A DNA stretch of 64,000 nt from Acidobacteria bacterium Ga0074141 (lineage in GTDB: Bacteria > Acidobacteriota > Blastocatellia > Pyrinomonadales > Pyrinomonadaceae): the NCBI GenBank assembly GCA_001464665.1, contig LNDP01000024.1:946883-1010882 (forward strand). Reading direction: 5' to 3'. Under the pieces are notes generated by a model. It saw only the letters and a program-made list of their open reading frames with translations. It did not search any database and had not been told where the DNA came from. Below, in pieces: positions 47,143-55,977 of this stretch (its first letter is position 1; each line of letters opens with the position of its first letter). Both the position numbers and the translations under genes were made by a program.

Positions 47143-48222
47143 CTAGCCGCGAAAAACGCCGACCAGTTTTCCCTCGGCGTTGACAATACAGACGGCGCCG
47201 ATGCCGTTTCTCCTTACGGCCTCGCGGGCTTCGATCAATGTTGTATCAAGATCGACGAAGTGCTCGGCCGCGATGGGCCGCATAACGTCGCTGACCTTGG
47301 TCGCGTGCCAGGCCTTCGGGTCGAGCTCGCGTATCTCGGCAAGCAGCAGCATTCCAAATAGCTGCTTCTCGCGGGCGACCGGGAAGACCGGCTGACGGTT
47401 CATCGGCAAGATGTTTTCCACGACCTCGTGTATCGTCCGCTCGGGTTCGATGGCGACGGCGAGCTTCATCACATCTTGCACCCGCATCTGCGAGGCCGAG
47501 TTCATCTCGCGGATGATCGACCCGGCCGCGTCAAAGAGAAAAATGCCGACGATAACGGCCCACAGCCCGGTGAAACGATCCTGCCGGGCAATGACGATCA
47601 GAATGCCGAAGGCGATCAGCGCCGCCGCGATCCATTGGCCGCTCCGGCCGGTGAGGATGGTCGCTTCGGTCAGGTTTCGTCCGGTCCGCCAGAGATATGC
47701 CCGCAGGACGCGGCCGCCATCAAGCGGATAACCCGGAAACATATTGAAAGCCGCGACCAGCAAATTGCCGATCGCAAGGGTCAACATCAGCCGCGAGAGC
47801 ACGTTGAGCTCCGCCGCATCTGCCGCGGCCGCCGCCGCACCAAAAACGACCGCCAAGACAAAGCTCGCCGCCGGCCCGGCGATCGCCACCCGAAACTCCG
47901 CCCGCGGCGAATCGGGCTCGCTCGCAAACCGCGTCAGCCCGCCAAAGGGATGCAGGACGATCTCGACCACGCGGAGCCCTTCCATCCGGGCGACCGCCGC
48001 GTGTGAAAATTCATGAAGAAAGATCGAGACAAAAAAAACGAGCGTCGCCGAAAGCCCAAGCACAAAGCTTAAGCCAAGGCTGCCCGTTATCGGCTGAATG
48101 CCGCCGGCGATAACGCCCGAAATGACCAGAAGCACCGCCAGCCAGCGGACATCCGCACGCACCGGAATGCCCGAAACGTGCAAAAGGACGAACTTGTGGC
48201 TAAGGCGGCCGAGAAGCTCCAT
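47143..48222 (-). CDS. Site-2 protease (M50) with C-terminal CBS pair
   Basis: 359 aa from ATG 48222, since a longer in-frame reading has no supporting start. Zn site H70-E-F-S-H74 in helix, third ligand in NMFPGYPLDGGRVLRA, and two CBS domains after residue ~245 (VQDVMKLAVAIEP, VSDVMRPIAAEH). CBS pairs bind nucleotides and would gate intramembrane proteolysis, probably cleavage of an anti-sigma or signalling protein. Lies upstream of cdaA on the same strand. Confidence 0.9.
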   Translation of the reverse strand: MELLGRLSHKFVLLHVSGIPVRADVRWLAVLLVISGVIAGGIQPITGSLGLSFVLGLSATLVFFVSIFLHEFSHAAVARMEGLRVVEIVLHPFGGLTRFASEPDSPRAEFRVAIAGPAASFVLAVVFGAAAAAADAAELNVLSRLMLTLAIGNLLVAAFNMFPGYPLDGGRVLRAYLWRTGRNLTEATILTGRSGQWIAAALIAFGILIVIARQDRFTGLWAVIVGIFLFDAAGSIIREMNSASQMRVQDVMKLAVAIEPERTIHEVVENILPMNRQPVFPVAREKQLFGMLLLAEIRELDPKAWHATKVSDVMRPIAAEHFVDLDTTLIEAREAVRRNGIGAVCIVNAEGKLVGVFRG

Positions 48223-48350
48223 CAAAAACGTTTGATGCCGAAAGCATACCAAACGCGCGACCGAACCTGCACCTCGCCCGTGTAAGATGCCCGACCGAAA
48301 GAAAGGACTCGTCTTAGTGACGAGTGACAAGTGACAAGGGTAGAGCCAGA

Positions 48351-48395
48351 TTTGCAAAAGCCCGCGCGTCAGCAAGGGCGTTTCATCCAAATGAA
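48351..48395 (+). repeat. Dispersed intergenic repeat, copy 2
   Basis: TTTGCAAAAGCCCGCGCGTC, then AGCAAGGGCGTTTCATCCAA. Same layout as copies at 23611 and 63748. Confidence 0.65.
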
Positions 48396-48460
48396 TTTTC
48401 ACCCAATGGTTCGGACTTCTAGTTCCGATCTAGATTGCTCCCGAAATTCGCAGTCCCCGA

Positions 48461-48970
48461 TCAATGATCCTTCGCACCATGAATATAAAATTCAGACGTT
48501 TCGATCATAATCGGCTTGTCTACCTTTGTGTGTCCGAAATAGGTTGCGACCTTAATAAGCCTTCTTGAATCCGCCTTGGACATAAGGGAGCTGAAATCAA
48601 AATGAGCTCCCTTTTTTAAACGACGCGGTACCTTTTCATCCGCCGGTAAAACCTCCCAATCAAAGATCGGAATGGTCCATTTTTCTTGAGTCACATCGAA
48701 TCTCAGAAGGTGATACCAAACGTCAAACTCCTTGCCGTATTTGCTACCGAATATAAAGACGTCCCTATCCCGTCCATTTGTGATACGGAGATTCAAGCGC
48801 ACATTCGCCGGTGGTAGATCGCGAGGTTGGCGAGGACTGATGTTCTCGATAGAAAGAACCGTTATTGTTACGCTGTCGCTATTCTGCGCCGGTGCAACTG
48901 CAGTGCAGATAGAGAAAAATAATGCCACTGGCAAAATCCATCTGTATCTCATCGTCTTTTCACATGCCAT
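48461..48970 (-). CDS. Secreted protein of unknown function
   Basis: 169 aa from ATG 48970, which has GAGGAAAG about ten bases before it; TTG 48994 and ATG 48952 are alternatives. Signal peptide ends AVAPAQ. The mature part is beta-rich (NVRLNLRITNGRDRDVFIFG, WYHLLRFDVTQEKWTIPIF), suggesting an Ig-like sandwich. I do not recognise the family. It opens an AT-richer patch of three unknown exported genes. Confidence 0.55.
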   Translation of the reverse strand: MACEKTMRYRWILPVALFFSICTAVAPAQNSDSVTITVLSIENISPRQPRDLPPANVRLNLRITNGRDRDVFIFGSKYGKEFDVWYHLLRFDVTQEKWTIPIFDWEVLPADEKVPRRLKKGAHFDFSSLMSKADSRRLIKVATYFGHTKVDKPIMIETSEFYIHGAKDH

Positions 48971-49070
48971 TTTTTTCAATCTTTCCTCGACCAATTCTTT
49001 CTGAAATGATCAAAACGGGCCTGCTGAGTTCCGTCACATAACCCTGAGATGTCGAAAAACCTTTTTCCTT

Positions 49071-49598
49071 TTACGATGGTCGCGATCCAGCGGAAGAAAA
49101 GAAATGGAGGAAGAACAAAAAGACGCCTACCCCGGAAATGATAAAACCCACATTCATTAACCTCCGATACGATTCGCTGTCGATCGCCGCAACCTGAAAG
49201 CGATCTATTTGGATATCATTTGAAATAAGGCCTTTTACGGCTGACCCTTCCGCATTTTCTAACCAGATTGTTGCAGGGTTCGACGTCAATTCCATCGCCA
49301 ATATCCTTTCTCTTTCCTCTATTGAAATATAGGACGACGAAACGAAGAACTCACCCGCTGCAGTTTGAACCCCTATTGATTCCACTCCCTCGAGTTGCTC
49401 AAAGGCATATATTTGAGTGGAGATCTCAAAATAACTCGTCGCCTCTATCGACTTATTCGTGTATGCCCAAAAACTCAGGAATGCTCCTGCGATCACTACA
49501 ATCGCAGCAAAATAGTAAAACCGCCGCTCACTTCGGTCCAACATTGCCGTAACGGATACAACGACAAAAGCGATCAATGAGCAGATGATAACCGTCAT
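49071..49598 (-). CDS. Unknown membrane protein
   Basis: 175 aa with two N-terminal helices (about 1-18 and 27-45), a soluble middle of about 100 residues, and one C-terminal helix (about 147-165). No family recognised. It is in the AT-rich patch between cdaA-side genes and the aldolase gene. Confidence 0.5.
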   Translation of the reverse strand: MTVIICSLIAFVVVSVTAMLDRSERRFYYFAAIVVIAGAFLSFWAYTNKSIEATSYFEISTQIYAFEQLEGVESIGVQTAAGEFFVSSSYISIEERERILAMELTSNPATIWLENAEGSAVKGLISNDIQIDRFQVAAIDSESYRRLMNVGFIISGVGVFLFFLHFFSSAGSRPS

Positions 49599-49628
49599 TT
49601 TTGCAACCCCTCAAAAACACAAGGCGTC

Positions 49629-49656
49629 ACGCCTGCGATTCTGCGATTCTTTGGGA
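49629..49656 (+). repeat. Island repeat, copy D
   Basis: GCCTGCGATTCTGCGATTCT then TTGGG. Shares GCCTGCGATNTTGCGATT with copies A-C at 25 kb; direct partner of copy E at 50283. Confidence 0.65.
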
Positions 49657-49690
49657 CGTCTTATCCTCAGGTAAGAAGCAGCCATACAAG

Positions 49691-50269
49691 TCAGGCCATC
49701 CCGGGCAATTCGTGAAGCTCAACTTCGCCAATGATCAGGCTGATCAATTCCTGCAGGTTCTCAGGAAAGCTCTTCAAGTGTGATTCATAGCCCAAAGCTA
49801 TTCTGCTTTTATCGAGGTAGATGTAATAAATATAATCGTCGTCCGAGACAGTTGTATCATCTAGGTAAATTGTCTCCTCGTTTTGAATTAGCCGTGCAAG
49901 TCGCTCAACCTTATCGGCCGGAATTTTACGACTTTGGGGCGCATATTTTTTGTCTACGCTAATAAGTGCTGGGTCGAAAGTCTTAGGTTGATGGTTCTCC
50001 GAGTGAGTTTCATCGAATGTTGTCAAAGTGTATGCTGCAACGGAATATTGCAGATCTCCGGCCTTATCAATCGAAATAAAATGCCCATAACAGCAACCGC
50101 CCCGTCCAATAAAAATCACCATTTCCTTGGGGAGTATTTGCTGCTCCTTCGCAGAAAACGTGTTGCTAATCTCGCGTTTATCGAGACCATTATCCACTGA
50201 CTGCGGTGGTGTACACCCGACCGCCACAATAATGAAAACAACCAAAAAAGATAATTTCGCTTTTACCAT
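49691..50269 (-). CDS. Lipoprotein of unknown function
   Basis: 192 aa from ATG 50269. Signal with lipobox VAVGC (Cys about residue 19). The mature part has an unusual GRGGCCYGHFIS segment with adjacent cysteines and a DDYIYYIYLDKS strand. No family recognised. It is bracketed by direct copies of the short island repeat at 49629 and 50283, the only gene in this window so flanked outside the 25-kb island. Confidence 0.55.
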   Translation of the reverse strand: MVKAKLSFLVVFIIVAVGCTPPQSVDNGLDKREISNTFSAKEQQILPKEMVIFIGRGGCCYGHFISIDKAGDLQYSVAAYTLTTFDETHSENHQPKTFDPALISVDKKYAPQSRKIPADKVERLARLIQNEETIYLDDTTVSDDDYIYYIYLDKSRIALGYESHLKSFPENLQELISLIIGEVELHELPGMA

Positions 50270-50282
50270 AACAAAAGAGTAA

Positions 50283-50308
50283 TGCCTGAGATTCTGCAAT
50301 TCTCTTGG
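50283..50308 (+). repeat. Island repeat, copy E
   Basis: GCCTGAGATTCTGCAATTCT then CTTGG, same orientation as copy D 654 bases away. Confidence 0.6.
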
Positions 50309-50493
50309 AAAAGCGTGATGCGTTTCGTTTTGTCGGGCGTTCGCAATTGCATGATTCTAACCATCAAAGATGCTCCGCGCCCGGTGGCGGTTGGCTTATT
50401 GGGTCGATTGTAACAGGGGTGTCAAGGGGAATTGGTAATTCCAGATTACAGATTCCGCACTGGATGAAAAGCCCTTTACGTGCAGGCTTCCGC

Positions 50494-50521
50494 AAAAAAA
50501 GCAGCCTGCGGAGGCTGCTTT
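50494..50521 (-). terminator. Terminator of the aldolase gene
   Basis: AAAGCAGCCT (50498-50507), GCGG loop, AGGCTGCTTT (50512-50521); on the minus strand the stem runs into seven T's. About 26 bases past the aldolase stop. Confidence 0.85.
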
Positions 50522-50546
50522 GATGGGGTTGAAAGTATTGAACGGG

Positions 50547-51623
50547 CTAAGCGACGGTGACGTCCTTGCAGAGGTACACGTCCTGGATGGCATTGAGGAG
50601 GTCGACGCCTTCGGCCATTGGGCGTTGGAACGCTTTGCGGCCGGAGATTAGGCCGGTTCCGCCGCCGCGTTTGTTGACCACCGCGGTGCGGACGGCATCG
50701 GCAAGGTCGCCGGAGCCCTTCGACTCGCCGCCGGAGTTGATCAGCCCGGAGCGGCCCATGTAGCAATTGGCCACCTGATAGCGGACAAGGTCGATCGGGT
50801 TGTCGCTGGTCAGCTCCGAATAGATCTTCGGGTTGGTCTTGCCGTAGCTGCTTTCGGTGTTGAGAATGTTGTAGCCGCCGTTGCGCTCGGGCAGCTTCTG
50901 CTTGATGATGTCCGCCTGAATGGTGACGCCGATGTGGTTCGCTTGGCCCGTAAGGTCGGCCGCCGTATGCATATCGCCCTCGGCCGTTTTGAACTTCGAA
51001 TTGCGGAGATAGCACCAGAGGATGGTCGCCATTCCGAGGTCGTGGGCATAGGCAAAGGCCTCGGCGACCTCAGTGATCTGCCGCGTCGCGTTGTCCGAGC
51101 CGAAATAGATCGTCGCACCGACCGCGACCGCGCCCATGTTCCGTGCCTGCTCGATGGTGCCGAACATCACCTGATCAAAGGCGTTCGGATAGGTGAGCAG
51201 CTCGTTGTGGTTGATCTTTACGATGAACGGGATCTTGTGTGCATACTTGCGGGCGACCGAACCGAGCACGCCGAAGGTCGAGGCAACACCGTTGCAGCCG
51301 CCTTCAATGGCAAGTTCGACGATATTCGAGGGGTCGAAATACTGCGGATTCGGTGCAAAGCTCGCACCAGCCGAGTGCTCAATGCCCTGATCGACCGGCA
51401 GTATCGAAAGATAGCCCGTACCGGCAAGCCGGCCCGTGCCAAAAAGCGTCTGCATCGACCGCATCACCATCGGATTGCGGTCCGACTGCGAAACGACGCG
51501 GTCAACAAAATCCCCGCCCGGCAAATGCAGATGGTCCTTAGAAATTGTCTTCGATTCATGCGAGAGCAGCGTCTCCGCCTCGCTCCCAAGCAGTTCCTGT
51601 ATCTTAGCGATGTCGAGTGCCAT
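50547..51623 (-). CDS. fbaB: Class I fructose-bisphosphate aldolase (FbaB type)
   Basis: 358 aa. Cleaves fructose 1,6-bisphosphate to DHAP and glyceraldehyde 3-phosphate with a Schiff base, metal-independent. [19 protein letters not shown] near the N-terminus, [23 protein letters not shown] and [10 protein letters not shown] match the FbaB/DhnA archaeal-type group, as does a C-terminal GRKAFQRP. Cytoplasmic. Divergent from the first DUF3857 gene. Confidence 0.92.
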   Translation of the reverse strand: MALDIAKIQELLGSEAETLLSHESKTISKDHLHLPGGDFVDRVVSQSDRNPMVMRSMQTLFGTGRLAGTGYLSILPVDQGIEHSAGASFAPNPQYFDPSNIVELAIEGGCNGVASTFGVLGSVARKYAHKIPFIVKINHNELLTYPNAFDQVMFGTIEQARNMGAVAVGATIYFGSDNATRQITEVAEAFAYAHDLGMATILWCYLRNSKFKTAEGDMHTAADLTGQANHIGVTIQADIIKQKLPERNGGYNILNTESSYGKTNPKIYSELTSDNPIDLVRYQVANCYMGRSGLINSGGESKGSGDLADAVRTAVVNKRGGGTGLISGRKAFQRPMAEGVDLLNAIQDVYLCKDVTVA

Positions 51624-51909
51624 TATTTTGCTCCAAAAAGTTGTTTATTATGTATGACTTACTGATAAAACGCGGATTATACCATAACCCTTCCGCCGTC
51701 TCTATGCCGGTGCGTTGCTCTCCGCCCAGCCGCCTCGCCGATGGCCCGCTTTGTCTTATTTCGGCCGATTGTAAAAAAAAGTTATTGATTTCTTGGGCAA
51801 ACTCGCCTAAAATTTTCAGAACCCGAAACGATACAGTTTCCCAAATTGGTTTTCCCGCGAATTCGGCTTAGCTCACTAAGCCCGCGGCCCTTCGAAAGGC
51901 AATCAAGAT

Positions 51910-53883
51910 ATGTGGTTCCCCAACGCCGTTTCCCGCCGCGGTCTTTTAGTATCGGCAGGCGTGTGCCTTGCCGTGGCATTCTTGTGCCATTTGGCCGCCG
52001 CTCAAGTTTGGCAGCCCGTTACCCCTGAGGAACTCGCAATGGCCGAGCCGAAGGTCGAAAAGGGCGCGGATGCCGAGGCCATTTTCTGGGAAACGCGGCT
52101 CGATGACCGCAAGCTTTCACGGCTTACCGTCTCACATTACGTCCGGCTCAAGATCTTTACCGAACGCGGCCGCGAGAAGTTCAGCAAGGTCGAGATCCCC
52201 TTCGCCAAAGGCAAGACCGTTGAGGACGTTGCCGCACGCGTCATCCGGCCCGATGGCTCGATAGTAAATCTCGCTCCGAGCGATATCTTTGAGCAAGAAT
52301 TGATCCGTATCGGCAAGGCGACCGTCAAGGCAAAGTCGTTTGCCGTGCCGGGCATCGCCCCGGGCGTCATCGTCGAATATCAATACACCGAGACCATTAA
52401 GGACGATTCGGTCGGCGGCGAACGGCTTATCTTTCAGCGAGAGATCCCGATGCACCGCGTTACCTACCGCGTGCGGCCCTATCGCAATTCGACGCTGCGG
52501 TTCGATTGGTACAACCTGCCCGAAACCGACTTTGCGGATGACCCGCATAACAAGGACTACAAGATCGCGACGCTAACCAACGTTCCCGCCTTCAACGAAG
52601 AGCCATTTGGTCCGCCGGCCAACGAGGTAATGAAATGGGCCTATGTCACCTATGGCATGGGTGGCTTTTTCTCGGGCTGGGGCTTTTTCGGGTCTTCGGT
52701 TGGGTCCGGCTTTGCCCAGAACATCAAGCCGACGAAAGATATTGACCGGATGGCGGCCGAGCTGACCAAGGGCCTTGCGACCCGCGAAGAAAAGGTCGAG
52801 CGGCTTTTCTGGTTCGCTCGCCGGGAGATCGTTAACGTAAGCTTTGATCGCAGCGTTACGGACGATGAAAGAGCCCGATTTTCGAGCAAGAATGTTACCC
52901 AAACGCTCAAGCTCAAGCGCGGAAATTGGTTCGACGTCAATCTTCTTTTCGCCTCGCTGGTGAGGTCGATCGGCCTTGAGACCGCATTTGTTCTCGCGGC
53001 CGACCGGAGCGAGGTGTTTTTCCATCCGGACAAATACCGCAACCGTGCGTTTCTTGAGCCTGCCGGCGTTGCGGTCAGGATCGACAACAGGTGGAAATTC
53101 TTTAACCCCGGCTTTCCATTCCTTACGCCCGGCCAACTCCCCTGGCAGAACGAGAGCGTTGCGGCATTGATGGCGGGCGAGGGCGGCAACGCGTGGAGAA
53201 TGACAACGGCGACCGATGCCAAGACCTCCGTCGCTCGCCGGAACGGCAAGTTTACCCTGAGCCCCGAGGGAGATCTGATGGGGCAGGCGAAGATCGAATT
53301 TGAGGGCCATCATGCCGCGTCGCGCCGCCGCGAGGAATACCGCGAGACCAACACGAAACGCGAGGAGTCGTTCATTGCCGATCTTCGCCGGCGAATACCG
53401 AATGCCGAGGTGACGAATCTGCGGATCGAGCACTTCGACGATGCAACAAAGCCGCTGACGTATAGTTTTGATCTTAAGGTACCAAGCTACGCCCAAAGGA
53501 CCGGCCGCAGGCTGCTCCTCAAGCCCGGCGTTTTCGAATCTGGGTCGGCGCCGCTCTTTACCGCTGAAGAACGAAAGACCGATATCAACTTTCCCTATCC
53601 GCTCTCGTACGCGGACGACATCGAGATAGTGATTCCCGAGGGGTTCGAGGCGGAGGATCCCGAAGTTCCGCCGGGCATTGCCGATTCAAAGCGGACCGCG
53701 ACGCACTCGATACGAATGACGATCAACAAGGAAAAGCGAACGCTCGGCTACAAACGCGATTTCGTGTTCGGAAGTGGCGGCGAGACCGTTTTCCCGGTCG
53801 CTTCCTATCCGGCGATCAAAGAACTTTTTTCGAGGTTCAACCAGGCAGATACCTGGATCATGAGCCTATCCGAGGCCAGATAG
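51910..53883 (+). CDS. DUF3857/transglutaminase-like protein, catalytic Cys lost
   Basis: 657 aa with an N-terminal signal or anchor (about 15-38). DUF3857 domain (VRLKIFTERGREKFSKVEIP, RVIRPDGSIVNL), then the transglutaminase-like core and a DUF3858-type beta tail. Where active members have Cys in a G-D-C-K motif, this one has W340 (GNWFDVNLLF), and the later His and Asp positions are also replaced (FNPG), so it is unlikely to be an enzyme. Closely similar in layout to the next gene. Probably extracytoplasmic scaffold; inference. Confidence 0.85.
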   Translation: MWFPNAVSRRGLLVSAGVCLAVAFLCHLAAAQVWQPVTPEELAMAEPKVEKGADAEAIFWETRLDDRKLSRLTVSHYVRLKIFTERGREKFSKVEIPFAKGKTVEDVAARVIRPDGSIVNLAPSDIFEQELIRIGKATVKAKSFAVPGIAPGVIVEYQYTETIKDDSVGGERLIFQREIPMHRVTYRVRPYRNSTLRFDWYNLPETDFADDPHNKDYKIATLTNVPAFNEEPFGPPANEVMKWAYVTYGMGGFFSGWGFFGSSVGSGFAQNIKPTKDIDRMAAELTKGLATREEKVERLFWFARREIVNVSFDRSVTDDERARFSSKNVTQTLKLKRGNWFDVNLLFASLVRSIGLETAFVLAADRSEVFFHPDKYRNRAFLEPAGVAVRIDNRWKFFNPGFPFLTPGQLPWQNESVAALMAGEGGNAWRMTTATDAKTSVARRNGKFTLSPEGDLMGQAKIEFEGHHAASRRREEYRETNTKREESFIADLRRRIPNAEVTNLRIEHFDDATKPLTYSFDLKVPSYAQRTGRRLLLKPGVFESGSAPLFTAEERKTDINFPYPLSYADDIEIVIPEGFEAEDPEVPPGIADSKRTATHSIRMTINKEKRTLGYKRDFVFGSGGETVFPVASYPAIKELFSRFNQADTWIMSLSEAR

Positions 53884-53959
53884 TAGGTTGCCTGCTTTCC
53901 TGTGCCTCTTGGCCCACACCCCATTTCAAGCTTTTGCGAAGATGGGTTCTAAGAGGTAA

Positions 53960-55930
53960 ATGATGAGAAGAAATTTCGGGTCTCTACCCTTGCATGTTTG
54001 TTTTGTTCTCGCGGTTTCATTCCTTGCCGCCGGGACGGCCACGGCCCAGCGTGACTGGCAGCCTGTATCGCCGCAGGAACTTTCGATGAAGACCTCCGCG
54101 GTCGAGCCCGGTGCCGATGCCGAGATACTCAACTGGGACGTCCGCATTGACGACAGCGGCGCCGAGCGAATGGTCCGGGAAAACTACGTCCGGGTCAAGA
54201 TCTTCACCGAAAAGGGCCAGGAAAAATATAGCAAGGTCGATATTCCCTATCGCAAGGGCACAAAGATCCGAAACATCAGGGCCCGCGTTATCAAACCCGA
54301 TGGGACCATCACGGAGCTCGAAAAGAGCGACGTCTTTGACCAGGAGATCGTCCGAGCGGACAAGATCAAGGTCCGGGCAAAGTCGTTCGCCGTTCCGGGT
54401 ATCGAACCGGGCGTTGTCGTTGAATACCGGTTTCAGGAAGAGATCGCCGGTGCCTCCGCAAACAACATGCGGATGGAATTTCAGCAGGATGTACCGGTCA
54501 AGCGAAAGAGCTATTTCTTCAAGCCATATGCCGATGCCCGCGTGCTGACCTTCAATATGCCCGACAAGGGTTTCGAGAAGGACAAAGGCGGTTTTTACCG
54601 TGCGACGATGGAGAACGTTAAGTCCGTCAAGATCGAGCCGCAGATGCCGCCGATCGACGAGATCCAGTCCTGGTTGCTGGTATATTACGCGTCACGGCAA
54701 ATAAAGGATTCGGGCGACTTCTGGTCTCGCTATGGCGGTTACATCGTCGCAGAGTACGACGTCAAGAAGACGCTGAAACCGGGCAAAGACATCACTCTCA
54801 AGGCACAGGAGTTGATCGCCGGTGTGACGGACCCAATGGAACAAATGAGACGGCTTTTTGACTTCTGCAAGGCCGAGATAAAGAATCTCGACTACGATAC
54901 GGCACTGACCGAAGAAGAAAAGGACGACCTCAAGCCGAGCAAATCGCCGCTCGATACGCTCCGCAAAAAGCAGGGAACGACCGCCGACATCAATGAGCTT
55001 TTCGGTTCGCTCGCTGCCGCTACCGGGCTTGAGACGCGATATGCCTTTAGCGGCGACCGGAGCGAAAAGTTCTTCAGCATCCGGGCTGCCCATCAATCCT
55101 TTATTCACTTTGCCGGCATTGCCGTAAAGATCAACAACCGATGGACGTATTTCTCGCCGGGCGATTATTTCGTCCCGTTCGGAATGCTCGACTGGCGCGA
55201 GCAGGATACAACCGCCCTATTGCTTGGCTGGAAGGACTACATCACGGTCGAGACCCCGCTTTCGGGCCCGGCCGCTTCGAAGGCGACCCGCCGCGGCAAC
55301 TTCAAGCTTAGCGAGGATGGCACACTCGAGGGCGACGTAGAGATCGCCTATACCGGCCATCTTTCGACCCGGCACAAGGTGGACAATTACCGCGAAACCG
55401 AGAACAAACGCGAAGAGATACTGAAAGAACTCGTTAAGGCAAATCTCAGCACGGCCGAGATCTCGGACATCTCGATCCTGAATCTCAACGACCCGGAAAA
55501 GCCGTTCACCTATAAATACAAGATCAAGGTGCCGGGCTACGCGACCAAGGTCGGCCGCCGGATGCTCTTCCAGCCCGGCGTCTTTGAGCGGGGTTCGAGC
55601 CCTGTCTTCTCAAGCGAAACGCGCAACTATCAGGTGTTTTTCCACTATCCGTGGTCGCACGATGATGAGATAAGGATCGCGCTTCCGGCCGGTTTTGACC
55701 TTGATGGAGCTGAAAGGCCATCGCCGGTAAAGGACGCCGCCAATGTCGGAAGCCTCGATATCACGATGGGATTTGATGGAGCCTCGCGGACGCTCATTTA
55801 CAATCGCAAGTTCCATTTTGGCGGCGGCGGCAATACGCTCTTCACCGTGCAGGTCTATCCGGCATTGAAGGGAATGTTCGATCGTTTTCATGAGGTCGAT
55901 AGCCATCAGCTCGCGATCGCTACGAAATAG
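53960..55930 (+). CDS. DUF3857/transglutaminase-like protein, second paralogue, catalytic Cys lost
   Basis: 656 aa, signal peptide (about 10-30). Similar to the first paralogue along most of its length: VRVKIFTEKGQEKYSKVDIP, RARVIKPDGTITELEKSDVF, VRAKSFAVPGIEPGVVVEYR. The catalytic Cys position is T341 (KQGTTADINELF) and the Asp loop reads FSPGDYF, so the triad is incomplete. Same order of domains, 76 bases after the first copy. Confidence 0.85.
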   Translation: MMRRNFGSLPLHVCFVLAVSFLAAGTATAQRDWQPVSPQELSMKTSAVEPGADAEILNWDVRIDDSGAERMVRENYVRVKIFTEKGQEKYSKVDIPYRKGTKIRNIRARVIKPDGTITELEKSDVFDQEIVRADKIKVRAKSFAVPGIEPGVVVEYRFQEEIAGASANNMRMEFQQDVPVKRKSYFFKPYADARVLTFNMPDKGFEKDKGGFYRATMENVKSVKIEPQMPPIDEIQSWLLVYYASRQIKDSGDFWSRYGGYIVAEYDVKKTLKPGKDITLKAQELIAGVTDPMEQMRRLFDFCKAEIKNLDYDTALTEEEKDDLKPSKSPLDTLRKKQGTTADINELFGSLAAATGLETRYAFSGDRSEKFFSIRAAHQSFIHFAGIAVKINNRWTYFSPGDYFVPFGMLDWREQDTTALLLGWKDYITVETPLSGPAASKATRRGNFKLSEDGTLEGDVEIAYTGHLSTRHKVDNYRETENKREEILKELVKANLSTAEISDISILNLNDPEKPFTYKYKIKVPGYATKVGRRMLFQPGVFERGSSPVFSSETRNYQVFFHYPWSHDDEIRIALPAGFDLDGAERPSPVKDAANVGSLDITMGFDGASRTLIYNRKFHFGGGGNTLFTVQVYPALKGMFDRFHEVDSHQLAIATK

Positions 55931-55977
55931 GCCCGTGCCGCGGCCGAGCACCTGAATGGCCGCGGCACTTTTGCAAT

